This document shows positions 23,430 through 33,560 of a stretch of 64,000 bases of DNA, piece by piece. Made by a program: the position numbers and the translations under genes. The stretch is from Paracentrotus lividus (Eukaryota > Echinodermata > Echinoidea > Camarodonta > Echinidae). Below the pieces are notes generated by a model. The model made no database searches. It saw nothing but the letters and a program-made list of their open reading frames with translations, and had not been told where the DNA came from. Within the stretch, counting starts at the first letter, position 1. Each line of letters starts with the position of its first letter. The stretch lies in the NCBI GenBank assembly GCA_940671915.1, contig CALNVZ010003434.1, positions 18,392,168-18,456,167 of the forward strand, given 5' to 3'.

Positions 23430-24337
23430 AAGAAAAATCCATCGAACCGCGTCAATATCAAACTCGAGAAATATGAATATGAAGAAAAAAAAACTCTCTA
23501 TGCTATCTATCCCCACCGCTCATGGCTCTTGCTCTTAAGATGTGTTTCATCGGATTCAATGTTCTTTGGGCAACTCACCTGTCAAGATGCAGGAACCTTT
23601 GGCGACATATATTTCCTTTGAATGATTTCATTTTGGGACGTAAATGGAGTTCGTCCATGTTTTTGTTATCATTATTTTATCTTTACTTTTTACTTTATTG
23701 TATGGGGATGGGGGTTGTCGTATAAATGCGTTCAGATCCTACAAAAATCCGTAGTACCAGACCCATATCGAAATCGAGAAATGTAACAACAATAAAAGCC
23801 CCGTGCTAATAGCTACACACTCGTGGCGCTTGCATTAAAAGGGTGTTTCCCTGAATCGAATATGCTTTGGGCAAATCACCTGGCTGCATACGCTGGTACC
23901 TATACATGTAGCTGTCTCAATTTTAAGGAGTATATGGAGTGTGCCCCTATTTCGAGGGGCAAAACCATATACCCTTACAAAACAATATAACGTAGAAGAA
24001 AAATCTGTGATACCGCCCAATATCCAAATGCAAAAACATAACAATAAACATGCAACAAAAGCCCTACGATAGCTACCCCCCCCCCCCCTTCGCGATCATA
24101 GCGCATTCATTATAACTTTGATCTCAAAATGTTCACAGAATTCATGTGCGTTGGGCGAGTCACCTGTCCGTGGCAAGGAACCTGTGCATTACCAAATTGA
24201 TTTGGCCCCTCAACGGATTCAAGTTTCTACCTCAGAATAAATCGGTATAAGACCGACTCCAGACACCACACAATACCGATTGATACATGACAAGGTCATG
24301 AGTGACCGACATTCTTGACGGTCTTCTATAATAGGTT

Positions 24338-24475
24338 CACTGTAAAAACGTTGGTGTTAAAATTGGTGCTTTAATCAAGACCACTGGTGTTTATTCGGGA
24401 AAACATCATCATAAGAGAGTATCCTATGAAAACACCAGTGTGCTAATTTAACCACCAATTTACACAAACCGTGGA
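24338..24475. mobile_element. Truncated relative of the 1.74-kb MITE
   Basis: The left end CACTGTAAAAACGTTGGTGT resembles the 1741 element. The right part has inverted words (AAACACCAGTGTGC, CACCAATTTAC), but the terminal CAGTG is missing. Confidence 0.5.
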
Positions 24476-25662
24476 TTTTTTCTGTTTTTGGTTTTGTTTG
24501 TGTTTGTTGTTTTCTTCGTGTTTCCGTCATTGTTGACTTCAGGTCTCGAAGAGGGTTTTTAGTTTGATCTAACCTTGGAAAAACTTGGGAAACGTCATGT
24601 TTAGATAATAGCAAGTTTACATGTTGGTAGTTGGTAATTTGCAATTAAATTCCACTTATGCTTGAAGCCGAGAAATAATATGTTGCGGCAGGAATGTCAA
24701 AATGGAAAGACATTAATCATGGCGCGATATACGAACGGTATATTTTTTTACCCATTATTATAGTCCAATTGTGGTATAATTAATAGGCGGGAGACGGGTA
24801 TGGACGTACAAAATTCACATTGGGCAGATCCATTCTAATGAAAGTACTCACCACACTCCATTTTGGGTCTGTAGTTAGCCATTTATGTTGGCTAAAACCT
24901 GAGGCAATAAAAACTTTGAAAAACATTGTAAATCACAATTAACTATAAGTTAATTAATGAAGACATTTTTTTTTTGTTGGTAGACAACCTACCCCGTAAC
25001 CGGGGTAGGTTGTTACACCATACGGATGGTAAATTGTTACTATGTAAACATACGGGTAATTGGTAAAATGTGTAAATGCTCTTATACCATACTTTTGTTT
25101 CAACTTTTCCAGTTTCTTGATATCGTTAACAGTAGATCAAGTAGAGCTCAGCATAGACTATAATAAAGAAAATTCAAAATATTAACCCCTTGAAAATTGA
25201 AACAAAATTACTCTACATGTGTAATGTAATTGGGTAAGGTTGTTACATCGACATGAGGTAGGTTGTTGTAACAACCATACCCATGTGATCTTACAAATTA
25301 AAATCAACTGTAGCAAATCCATAGGCAAGGAATTAAAGGGCATGGCTCAGGGTATAATTAGTGACGATACATGTACTATATTCACAATAACCAGATATCA
25401 TCATGTGGCCTTCAGTTGTAAAACTATTACAAATTTTAATGGTTGTTCAAAATTCACTTGGAACTGTAAAAAATGGTTTTGTTGATTTATTTACTTTTAA
25501 TAAAACAACGAGAAACCTCACGGACCGGCAATTCAATCACAGCTATTGTAGGCTGTATATAGATGCCATGTTAGGCACGAAACTCTCTTGTTCCAACTTA
25601 GCACACTGAGAACTGTAACAACTGACCCGTGTAACTTCCATACCCGGTCTCCCCGAATCCAT
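24476..25662. other. Unannotated, left flank of the foldback
   Basis: Contains a short palindrome CTACCCCGTAACCGGGGTAG at about 24990 and several GTTGTTAC words. Frames at 25240-25609 have no known domain. Confidence 0.35.
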
Positions 25663-26062
25663 GACATATGCTCCGGCGGCAATTGCTCCGCCGACAAATA
25701 CTCCGCAAAAAGTGACAATTGCTCCGCGACATTTACTCCGCGACATTAGCTCCGACGTCAAATGCTCCTGCGTCAATTGCTCCGCCGACACTTGCTCCTC
25801 CGACACTTGCTCCGCCGACATTTGCTCCGCCGACAATTGCTCCGCCGACAATTACTCCGCCGGCAATTGCTCCGCAGACATTTGCTCCGCCGACAATCGC
25901 TCCGAATGTTGGACAAATGCTCCGGCGACATTTGCTCCCCGAACGACAAATGCTCCGCCGACAATTGCTCCGCCGACAATTGCTCCGCCGGCAATTGCTC
26001 CGCCGACAATTGCTCTGCAGACATTTGCTCCGCCGACAATTGCTCCGCCGACAATTGCGACA
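25663..26062 (+). repeat. Left foldback arm: 15-bp tandem array
   Basis: About 25 units of GCTCCGCCGACAATT with variants (…ACATTT, …ACACTT, GGCAATT). A 15-bp period is a multiple of three and the unit lacks stops, so long frames run through it in several frames on both strands. On + these give repeats of Ala-Pro-Pro-Thr-Ile, Cys-Ser-Ala-Asp-Asn and Leu-Arg-Arg-Gln-Leu. These are by-products of the repeat. Confidence 0.9.
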
Positions 26063-26064
26063 GT

Positions 26065-26537
26065 GACAAATTTCGAAAGTTTTATGACGAAAAAAACATC
26101 CCGAAAGATTGCTTTCATTTTTCTCCGGTGACAGCAAAGTTTGTTTTAGATGAGCTAAAGAAATTGCATATATCTAAAAGTACTGGGCTGGATATGATAC
26201 CAGCAAGATTTTTAAAGGATGGGGCAAGAATTTCGTATGAACCGTTGAAATATATTATAGATTCATCTCTTATGTCCTCTACCTTTCCCAACGACATGAA
26301 AATGGCGAAGGTAACTCCCCTATATAAAAAGAAAGACAAAACTGACGTTAGTAACTATAGACCTATTACTAGTGTTTTAAGTGTTGTGTCAAAAATATTG
26401 GAAAAATCTGTTCATGCCCAAATAGATAAATATTTTCAAGAAAAAAAGATAATATACGAATTTCATTCCGGCTTTCGTAACGGATATTCCACAGAAACAT
26501 GTTTAATACATCTGTTAGATTTCTTCTTTTTCCCCTG
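26065..26537 (+). pseudogene. Non-LTR retrotransposon reverse transcriptase, N-terminal fragment
   Basis: About 155 residues read in one frame. The N-terminal part of a non-LTR reverse transcriptase is recognisable: LKKLHISKSTGLDMIPARFL, then WKMAKVTPLYKKKD-like AKVTPLYKKKDKTDVSNYRP, then ILEKSVHAQIDKYF and HSGFRNGYSTETCL. This corresponds to the first RT blocks of CR1/jockey-group LINE proteins. The frame ends in a Phe run and a stop before the catalytic aspartate-bearing block, so there is no active enzyme. It fills the loop between the foldback arms and is in frame with the upstream 15-bp array, giving a 258-codon chimeric frame from 25762. Endonuclease and RNase H-like parts are absent. 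Whether it was captured by the foldback or inserted into it is not clear. Confidence 0.75.
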
Positions 26538-26702
26538 ACATGTGATGATTAATCATTGCACAATATTTGGGACGTACATGCATGTGTGTGTCGAAGTGTA
26601 TTTGTGGTAGGGGAGGGGGAGGGATGAATGGTGCCGAGTGTCGGCGAGGGAGGGAAGTAACCGAGTTGGAGAGGCAGGGGCGCCGTTAGAACATATTATA
26701 TT
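26538..26702. other. Foldback loop, unassigned part
   Basis: TG- and G-rich sequence without a recognised feature. Confidence 0.3.
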
Positions 26703-26754
26703 TCCGGCGGAGCAAATGTCTTCGGAGCAATTGTCTTCCGATGGAGCACATTCT
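26703..26754 (-). repeat. Inner end of the right foldback arm
   Basis: CGGCGGAGCAAATGTC and CGGAGCAATTGTC are 15-bp units in right-arm orientation. They are cut off at 26754, where the 2.6-kb element begins, and the arm resumes at 29384. Confidence 0.6.
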
Positions 26755-27059
26755 TATGCTACAGTCACACATACACTTACGGATAGATACGTCCGCTGCG
26801 AATAGATTTGGCTAAGTGGACGCGGCATGGACGCAGCACATACGCAGGGGACGTAACTGGACCTATCTGGCCGTATCTGTCCGTATCTGTCCGTAATTGC
26901 TCCGTAGTGGAACGCACAAGGACGGTGCCGAGCCTGCAAAATTTTGAAATGTTCAAAATTTCGCAGGGCATCTTTACGGATGAATGTTTCTCGTAAGTTC
27001 CGTAGTCTAAAACAGTAACTATCGTAAATGAACGTAACAATCCGAGCTTGGAGCGCATA

Positions 27060-27900
27060 CCATCCGGTTTAATTTCTTTTTTAAAAACTTTTTTTCCGTT
27101 CCCCCATTGGGGGCCGTTTTTTTTTCATCATTTTTAAACAACGTCCCCAACCCGGTTTTTAAATTAATTCCGGCAAAAATTTTATTTTTTTTTCGCGTAA
27201 CCCTTTTTTTAATTACCGTTAATTTCGAAAAAAGAAAAAGGCCAAATTGAAAGTTAATTTTTAAAAAAAACCCAAAAACAAATTACACGTTTAACATTAT
27301 ACGGACAAACACTTAAGCGGTGCGGAGAATAATACGTCCTCTCGCAAAACACCCGTTCTTGATATAGCACATGGATAGGGTGTATATAAATGTAATAGCT
27401 TCAGAGGGTCAGGTCCTAGCTATCCTCGAGGGGAGGGGGGCGCAGGATCTGCGACGGGGGCCCAGCGGGCCCGCCCCCCCCCCCTAGCCAAAAAAAAAAA
27501 GGAAAAAAAAGAGAGGGGAAAAAAGATGAAAAAATAAAAATAAAATAAACCTACCCCTATGGCTAATGTATAATGAACTCTTTGTTGGCTAAAAGCCAAA
27601 AAAAAAAAAAAAAACCTCCCCTCCCCCTCCCCCCCCCCCCTTATTGCTCGGCCAGCGTGACGTGACAAAAAAAACTACAGTTGTACCCTTCCCTCGGGAA
27701 AAAACGGGGAAAAAATTGGGTGTTATCAAAATCTGAAATTCCCGTTTTGGCCCCCAAAATCAAACGGAGGCCAAGCGTGAGCTTCCATTAAAAAAAATAT
27801 TTAAAATTTCCGTTAAAAAATAACGGAAAACAAAATGTTTTAAACCATATTTGTTTTAAATCCTCTGCAAATAAATCTCATAACTCAATATATTTCCTTT
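27060..27900. other. Homopolymer-rich interior, possible sequence-quality problem
   Basis: Dense short homopolymers of all four bases (T, A, C and G runs of 6-12), palindromic TTTCCGTTAAAAAATAACGG near 27810, and poly-A/poly-C at 27485-27500 and 27600-27640. The texture differs from the rest of the window. No gene is seen. Confidence 0.4.
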
Positions 27901-28515
27901 TCACGTTGACAGAATATATTTATTTTTTTTTCAAATTATGTCATGCATTGTTAAATCACGTGAGCGCAAAGCGCAATTACTTTATTTACCATTCAATATT
28001 CGGATAGCAGAACAGTGCTGATCTATTTGGTTACATTTTCATGGTGTATAAATGCTAGAATGCGAGACAGCGAACGAAAAAAATCAAGTTATGCACTCCA
28101 CCCTCCCCCCCCCCCAAAAAAAAGGAAACAATTTTACATTACAATCACTTTAATATTTTATATTTGCTTTTCAATTTTATTACTAATTCTCAATATACTT
28201 GAGGGGAAAATGACGAGAGAAAAAAAAGAGAGGGCCATAACTTGAATTTCTCTTTTCCTCCTTCATGTAAAGGCGAAGTTAAACTTTTGGAAAAGATAAA
28301 CCTTTTTTAAAAACTGTAATAATCAATATAATAAATCAAGTGTGTAAATTGGGGATTCGCTGCATGTCACCTCTTTGTGGAGGTGTGTTATCTTTCGATC
28401 GGTTTCTGTATTTTTAAAAAAAAAAATCATTCGTTTTTTGTTTGTTTATTGGGGGCCGAAATTTTTATAAGGCTCTGTTATATAAAGTGATATAAAAAGT
28501 TTTTGAAACCTAATT

Positions 28516-28761
28516 ATGTAATGCTGCAGTCACACAGACACTTACGCATAGTTACGTCCAGTTGCGTCCAAAAATTATTTTCTTTTCCTCGGATCCCACG
28601 ATGCCTTCCCGTCATAGTCAACAGTGGAAAGAGTGATAATTTCGTTCATCCAATAAAACAAAGAAATGCATAAGAAATGATAGAATAGAAGATGAAATAA
28701 GATTAAAACAACAAATACGTTACTATCTCGTGATAGTGTCTGTGTGACTGCAGCATTACAT
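28516..28761. mobile_element. MITE with perfect 27-bp inverted repeats
   Basis: The ends are exact reverse complements over 27 bp, beginning ATGTAATGCTGCAGTCACAC. The subterminal ACTTACGCATAGTTACGTCC resembles the ends of the enclosing 26755-29383 element, so the two belong to one family. No coding capacity. Confidence 0.8.
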
Positions 28762-28764
28762 TTT

Positions 28765-28769
28765 CTTCT

Positions 28770-28814
<45 letters not shown>

Positions 28815-28875
28815 TAATCTCCTTCCCGCTTTTATTTAATTTTTTTTTTTTTTTTTTTTTTGGGGGGGGGTGGGG
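28765..28875 (+). repeat. (TC)n, poly-T and poly-G tract
   Basis: TCTCTC run at about 28766-28811, poly-T at about 28839-28860, then a G run. Confidence 0.9.
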
Positions 28876-29383
28876 TGGGAGGGTGCTTGCCCGTGGGTCA
28901 ACATCTGTTGCCCTGTGTTGCCTTCTTCAGCCTTTGTCTTTGTAGGTTACCTACCTCTTTTGCTTTTTTGGGTGGGACTCTGAAGCCATATAACTAGCAG
29001 AAATAGGAAAGGTGATCTATTAGCGACGGTCTTATAAAAAAAATACACACTCATTGACGAGAGAGAGAAATTAAACGTTGTTCATATAATTTTTCATAAC
29101 AAATTCCCAGTTATCGTATACGTATGAAATCCCCGAAAGATGTTCAGCAAGTATCCGGAAGTTTCCGTAAGTCGGAAAAACAAAGACCAATCAACTCGTA
29201 AGTTTATCCGGTAAGGGACGCAAGTGTCCGTATCTGGTCGAAACTATTCGTATCATCGCATCTGTCCCGTATATTTTTAATAATTATTGAGGCGTAACGT
29301 GGGGATTCGCAGAAAAAAAAATGACTTTTTGTGGACGCAACGCCGAGCGTAACTATCCGTAAGTCCTGGGTGACTGACCATTA

Positions 29384-29981
29384 GCGGAGCAAATGTCGGC
29401 GAGCAAATGTCTTTTGCAGAACAATTGCCGCCGGAATTGCAATTGTCGGCGGAGCAAATGTGCCTTGATCGGCAGCAATTGTCGGCGGAAGCAATTGTCG
29501 GCGGAGCAAATATCTGCGGATTAGCAAATGTCGGCGGAGCAATTGTCGGCGGAGCATTTGGTCGTTCGTGGAGCAAATGTCGCCCGGAGCACTTTGTCGC
29601 AACATTCGGCCGATGCAGCAAATCTGCGATACAATTGGCCCGAAGTATGGCGGAATTGTCGGCGGAGCAATGTCTGGCGGATAGCTCAATGCCGGCGCAG
29701 TATACTAAAGATAGAAAAATCGTAACTTGTTTGGCGCGTGAGCATAACCACCTCTGCTCGGCGGGATGCAGAACTTGTCCGCGGAAAGCAAGAGTGCCGA
29801 TCGACTTAGTGATAGCATAAGTTGTCGGCCTGGATTAGACAAATTGAACGCCACAGCTGAGGCAACTTTAGAACAGTATTCTAAAAGTCGGAAGCTAGAT
29901 TCGCGGAGCAAATGTCGCGGAGCAATTGTCACTTTTTGCGGAGTATTTGTCGGCGGAGCAATTGTCGCCGGAGCATATGTC
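29384..29981 (-). repeat. Right foldback arm: degenerate 15-bp array
   Basis: Units of GGCGGAGCAATTGTC and GGCGGAGCAAATGTC, the reverse complement of the left-arm unit, occur at 29384-29600 and 29640-29690, often with 1-2 base insertions or deletions. The outer 85 bp (29897-29981) match the left arm well. 29695-29890 is non-array sequence with no counterpart in the left arm. Confidence 0.8.
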
Positions 29982-30175
29982 GGGTCACCGGTCTCCCCTA
30001 CACGTTTGATCGATATTGATTACAAGTCAAGAATATAAAAAGTTGATCAAAATGATAGAAAAACATACAACAAATATAACTCATTGATTAATGATACTAC
30101 AAGTCGTCAAAAAGTTTGATGCAAAATAAAGTGATAATGCCTTTCAAATACCTTCAACTTTACCCCAAATATACT
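29982..30175. other. Right flank of the foldback
   Basis: Unrecognised AT-rich DNA. Confidence 0.3.
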
Positions 30176-30565
30176 CAGAGATGCCAAGTTCAGAGAGTGG
30201 CTGGGCGTGAGATCTTCAGCAGGCGAGTTTGGAAGCAGTGCGCACGCGGCGCACGTTACCATATGTGCGCGCGCCCCGTACTAACTTGTACACAAAGGAG
30301 GTGCGCGCACACGCTACATAATTATGTAACATTTAGTACAATGCAGTAAGCTATCTTGCATATAACGATCGCCTGCATGAAAACATCGCACTCGCAGTGT
30401 TTGATGTGCCACAAAATTGCTGATTTTAAGAGTTTTGAAGCCCCAAAATGGTACAAATTTATAGTTTTGGATAGTTTCTCCAGTTTTTTGCTGAGGCGTG
30501 AGATTATGAGGGTTGGGCGGGTGAGCGGGAGATGTGGTGCTGAGGCGTGAGACTTGGTAGGTCTG
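30176..30565. mobile_element. Inverted-repeat element, 390 bp
   Basis: The left end CAGAGATGCCAAGTTCAGAG and inner GCTGGGCGTGAGA are mirrored at the right, where the reverse complement reads CAGACCTACCAAGTCTCACG. The interior has several alternating-GC words (GCGCACGCGGCGCACG, GTGCGCGCGC) and further GGCGTGAGA repeats. No coding capacity. Confidence 0.5.
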
Positions 30566-30730
30566 TATACTAGCATCGCGAATATTATTGTTAAATTTGG
30601 CATAGGCGGAATGAATGTCATAATACTGCCCGTTTCCGTTTCTTGCTGAAAGCCTAGTGTAGCAGTAGCCCTTCCAAATGCATTATTTCAACACTCAAGG
30701 ACGTGCCGTTGGTCTCGAAATTTGAAGTCG

Positions 30731-30832
30731 AGTCACACCAGTGAAACCGACTCCAAACCAACCACTAGATTGCAATTTGTATTACTGTAATATTTTGTTC
30801 GTCGGTTAAGGGTCGGTTTCACTGGTGTGACC
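30731..30832. mobile_element. Hairpin MITE, 102 bp
   Basis: AGTCACACCAGTGAAACCGA at the left is matched by TCGGTTTCACTGGTGTGAC at the right, about 20 bp nearly exact, with an AT-rich loop. Confidence 0.6.
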
Positions 30833-31183
30833 CTTCTATAACAATGCCCGTATGACGTGCGCCCGGTAGTCTGCTAGTACAGACTATGACGTTACAATGT
30901 GTGACTAGCAAGTTTGCGCCAATCAGGTGGTCCATTCATGGTGAATTACTTCGTCTCGGCTGGTTTATCTGTGGGCATGTCAACAAGCCAGCTTGAAGGT
31001 ACGTGGGCGGTACACAACGCGGGTATATTGGAAGGGGTGCCGGTGAAGCAAAGAGGGAGGGAGGGGAGGGGTGACTAACTCCATAGAATAGGATTTAAAG
31101 TCATGGTTTCAACTAATTGATTACTTACTAAAATAATAGTGATTCATTAACAGACGTAGAAAAGTAAAAAATAAAGTAGTAAA
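30833..31183. other. Unannotated DNA
   Basis: Nothing recognised. Confidence 0.3.
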
Positions 31184-31400
31184 TTATTGCTACTTTCATA
31201 TCTACCATAGAAAGCAAGATGAGGAGCCATTAGACGGCAGGCATTAAACTTCATTAGCAGGTCTCGCCTCGAAAGGAATTAAGACCTTATGTCTTCTGGT
31301 GGCTTGCTTAACAATCAATAATTTTCTAAGCAGTCTTGATGTTTTTATTTTTAATTGCTAATTTCACATCTACCTTAGAAAGCAAAATGAAGTTAGGGTG
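31184..31400 (+). repeat. Direct repeat, ~169-bp offset
   Basis: TTATTGCTACTTTCATATCT followed by ACCATAGAAAGCAAGATGA at 31184 is repeated with few changes at about 31352 (TAATTGCTAATTTCACATCT, then ACCTTAGAAAGCAAAATGA). Confidence 0.55.
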
Positions 31401-31925
31401 TCTATTACCCCGTTAACTCGTGTGTTAATTTTAGATTTCGAAACGTTTGGAGAGAAAAGGGTGAAATTTAGGCCAACTATTGTCTGGTAGTAATTTTTAG
31501 ACAATTTACTCATCTTCTCATTGATGTCATGAGTCAGAAGCAGTAAACCAAAACAAGAGCCTATATCTTTCCAATTTGTCCAAGCCTTGCTTTCCTGGGA
31601 ATTGGTGTCAATAAACCAATAATATTGCACTCACATTTTTGGTGTCTTCGGAGTAATTTTTAGGCCTATGTGGCCTTAGAACTGAGCTAACTCTGTGCGG
31701 TTTTCAATGTCAATTTAGCAAAAAGAAAGCGACTATTTTCATTATCTATTTTATGAGTCCTTTTAAAATCGATATAACGAAGTAAAACCAAAAAAAATAT
31801 TTTAAAAAAACGTATAATTTATAGATATTAAAATAATATTCAAGTGATATCATAAAAATGTTTTTAAAAAACAACAGCCGTAAAGAAATAAAGATATAAA
31901 AATGATATTAGAATACTAGTTATGA
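31401..31925. other. Unannotated AT-rich DNA
   Basis: Nothing recognised. Confidence 0.3.
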
Positions 31926-31966
31926 TATTCATTTATTTATTTATTTATTTATTTATTTATTCATTT

Positions 31967-32008
<42 letters not shown>
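31926..32008 (+). repeat. (TTTA)n then (GA)n microsatellites
   Basis: TTTA units at about 31930-31960 and GA units at about 31970-32006. Confidence 0.95.
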
Positions 32009-32010
<2 letters not shown>

Positions 32011-32099
32011 GAGTAAACGGAATTCGTTTCTATTTAATGCAAAATCTCAATTTACTCTCTTGAATGCCATTATCAAATATTGCGATCTGTTTCAAATAC

Positions 32100-32275
32100 A
32101 AAAACACATTTCCAGATGCTATTACGATTTAAGTCGATTTGAGTTTGAGATACTGTAGCTTGATTACGTTTCTTGGGTTATTGGCCTATCAAGAGGCGGG
32201 CTATAGGGGTGGTTTCCCATATAGTGGTTCCTCCCCCGTAAAACAAGAATTATCAATAATCTATTTTTTTTTTAA

Positions 32276-32306
<31 letters not shown>

Positions 32307-32450
32307 TCAACCACATAATTATGCTACGATTAGTCGATTTGATTTTAAGACACTCATGTTTCATGAGATATTGGCCTAACCAGAGACGGGGTCAAAGACG
32401 TGTTATGTTTCTCCATCCCCCGCAAAACAAAATTTATCAATACGTTCATT
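32100..32450 (+). repeat. Diverged tandem duplication, ~205-bp offset
   Basis: The first copy reads …GCTATTACGATTTAAGTCGA, TTGGCCTATCAAGAGGCGGG, TCCCCCGTAAAACAAGAATT. The second reads …GCTACGATTAGTCGATTTGA, TTGGCCTAACCAGAGACGGG, TCCCCCGCAAAACAAAATTT. A poly-A run at 32286-32306 separates them. Confidence 0.6.
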
Positions 32451-33359
32451 ACCTAAATACCACAGGGAATTCGAAATTTCCTTCTTTTCCCTTACCTTTT
32501 TTCCCAATGCAGAGATTTTGTTGTATTATGGTGCACAAACCAGCCCGAAATATACAGGTATTATATTTTTGCCCTCAAACAATCAAATTGAAAGGTCACA
32601 GTAAAATAAACAAACAAACAAAACAAATATAAAACAAACAGGTGAGAATAGACACAATAAACAATATTTTTTTCTTTGTTTACTTTGAAAAAACTAAATG
32701 TCGGGATAATTGTCCAGGGTAATTCTCCTAGAACCCTACAATCTGTGAATTTTCTCCTTCCCCGCCCCCTTCAACAAAAATCCTTTTGGATCTGCCATTG
32801 ATGAGCCAATCGTTTCCAAACACCGTCCACTGAATACCTAATCCAGAAATGGATTAATGTTGAGCCTGGGATCATCCAACTGACAGAAACTTGTCTACAC
32901 CTTGTATTATAAGCGGTGCGCCATGCCATTCCCCGAAAATCTTCTCTTTCGTTCGGCTCGCTTTTTAACATTCAAGCTAGTTTCCAGCCCGGTGGTCCCA
33001 TGTGTTTAAATTCGTGTCTGGCAATGTGTTCATGCGACAAATTTCCACTCGCGGTGCAGATCGATGGAATTTAATTTCTTCTATTCTAAGGGGTTGCAGG
33101 AGGTAACATCACTGTTGTAGATCAGATAATGAGTTTCACTTTAATGGAATAGAGTTCGGTGACTTGGAGTAGCTCTTTTAGGAGTTATTATCAAGGGGGT
33201 GAGCCGGCGGGGCAGGGAGAAAGAGAATGAGATAGGGGTACAGTCATGGGTGGAGGAACCGGAAAAGGCACGAGAGCACTGGCCTCCAAAGTTCCGACAA
33301 ATTGAGATTAAACAGATTGCGTAAATGGATTCACTTTGAGACGGAGGGCCCACGGCTCT
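32451..33359. other. Unannotated DNA
   Basis: No gene or repeat recognised. Confidence 0.3.
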
Positions 33360-33560
33360 CCGTTCGTAACGATAAATAGATAATCGCTAAATGTAAACAC
33401 CTCTGGGATCTTGAATGTGATTTAGTATTTGCAGGCGTATATCAATCAGAATGGATTATTTTCGTCGAGTGGTGTGACGTCATTTCACGTCACTGTATTA
33501 AAATGACGCGACTACAGTTTCGAACTGCGGACAATCAGACTCGATATTATTGAAAAAGCA
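33360..33560. promoter_or_regulatory. Possible cis-regulatory segment
   Basis: A non-repetitive stretch with several strong motif matches close together: TGTAAACA (forkhead type) at 33392, TGGATTA (Otx/paired-class type) at 33452, the full palindromic CRE TGACGTCA at 33475, and CACGTCAC at 33486. Clustering could be chance, and no gene is recognised nearby. Confidence 0.25.

Larger units (their letters stand above)
22690..24250 (+). repeat. Tandem array, four units of ~300 bp
   Basis: Four diverged units. A shared landmark (CTTTGGGCAAATCACCTG and variants) falls at 22820, 23564, 23865 and 24149, and a second landmark (TACCGCCCAATATCC and variants) at 22717, 23447, 23752 and 24011. The spacings are 744, 301 and 284. 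The large first spacing becomes 311 once the two inserted elements at 22857 and 23251 and their target duplications are subtracted. No coding frame is shared by the units. Confidence 0.7.
26755..29383. mobile_element. 2.6-kb inverted-repeat DNA element inserted in the foldback arm
   Basis: The left end TATGCTACAGTCACACATAC, followed by ACTTACGGATAGATACG, is mirrored at the right end, whose reverse complement reads TAATGGTCAGTCACCCAGGA followed by CTTACGGATAGTTACG. Both subterminal regions are rich in CCGTATCTG/CCGTAA words (26770-27060 and 29110-29370). No transposase frame is recognised in the interior. It resembles the smaller 28516-28761 element at both ends and is probably non-autonomous. 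Confidence 0.6.
25663..29981. mobile_element. Foldback (TU-like) element with 15-bp-array arms, interrupted
   Basis: The outermost parts are inverted copies: ACATATGCTCCGGCG, then the AAATACTCCGCAAAAAGTGA segment, then GCTCCGCGACATTT at the left, all present as reverse complement at 29897-29981. Both arms are built from a 15-bp unit, GCTCCGCCGACAATT. Removing the 26755-29383 insertion leaves an element of about 1.7 kb: left arm 400 bp, loop about 640 bp, right arm about 650 bp. Long inverted repeats made of 15-bp tandem units are the published design of sea-urchin TU foldback elements. Family membership is inferred, and mobility is not shown. No clear target duplication was found. Confidence 0.7.

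Noticed and set aside
22690..24250. CRISPR-like or clustered direct repeat interpretation of the ~300-bp array
   Set aside because: Units are long, diverged along their whole length and not separated by unique spacers. It is an ordinary tandem repeat in a eukaryotic genome.
25543..26137. Several long frames on both strands through the 15-bp array
   Set aside because: A stop-free unit whose length is a multiple of three opens most frames at once. No codon bias or motif supports any one of them apart from the RT part after 26065.
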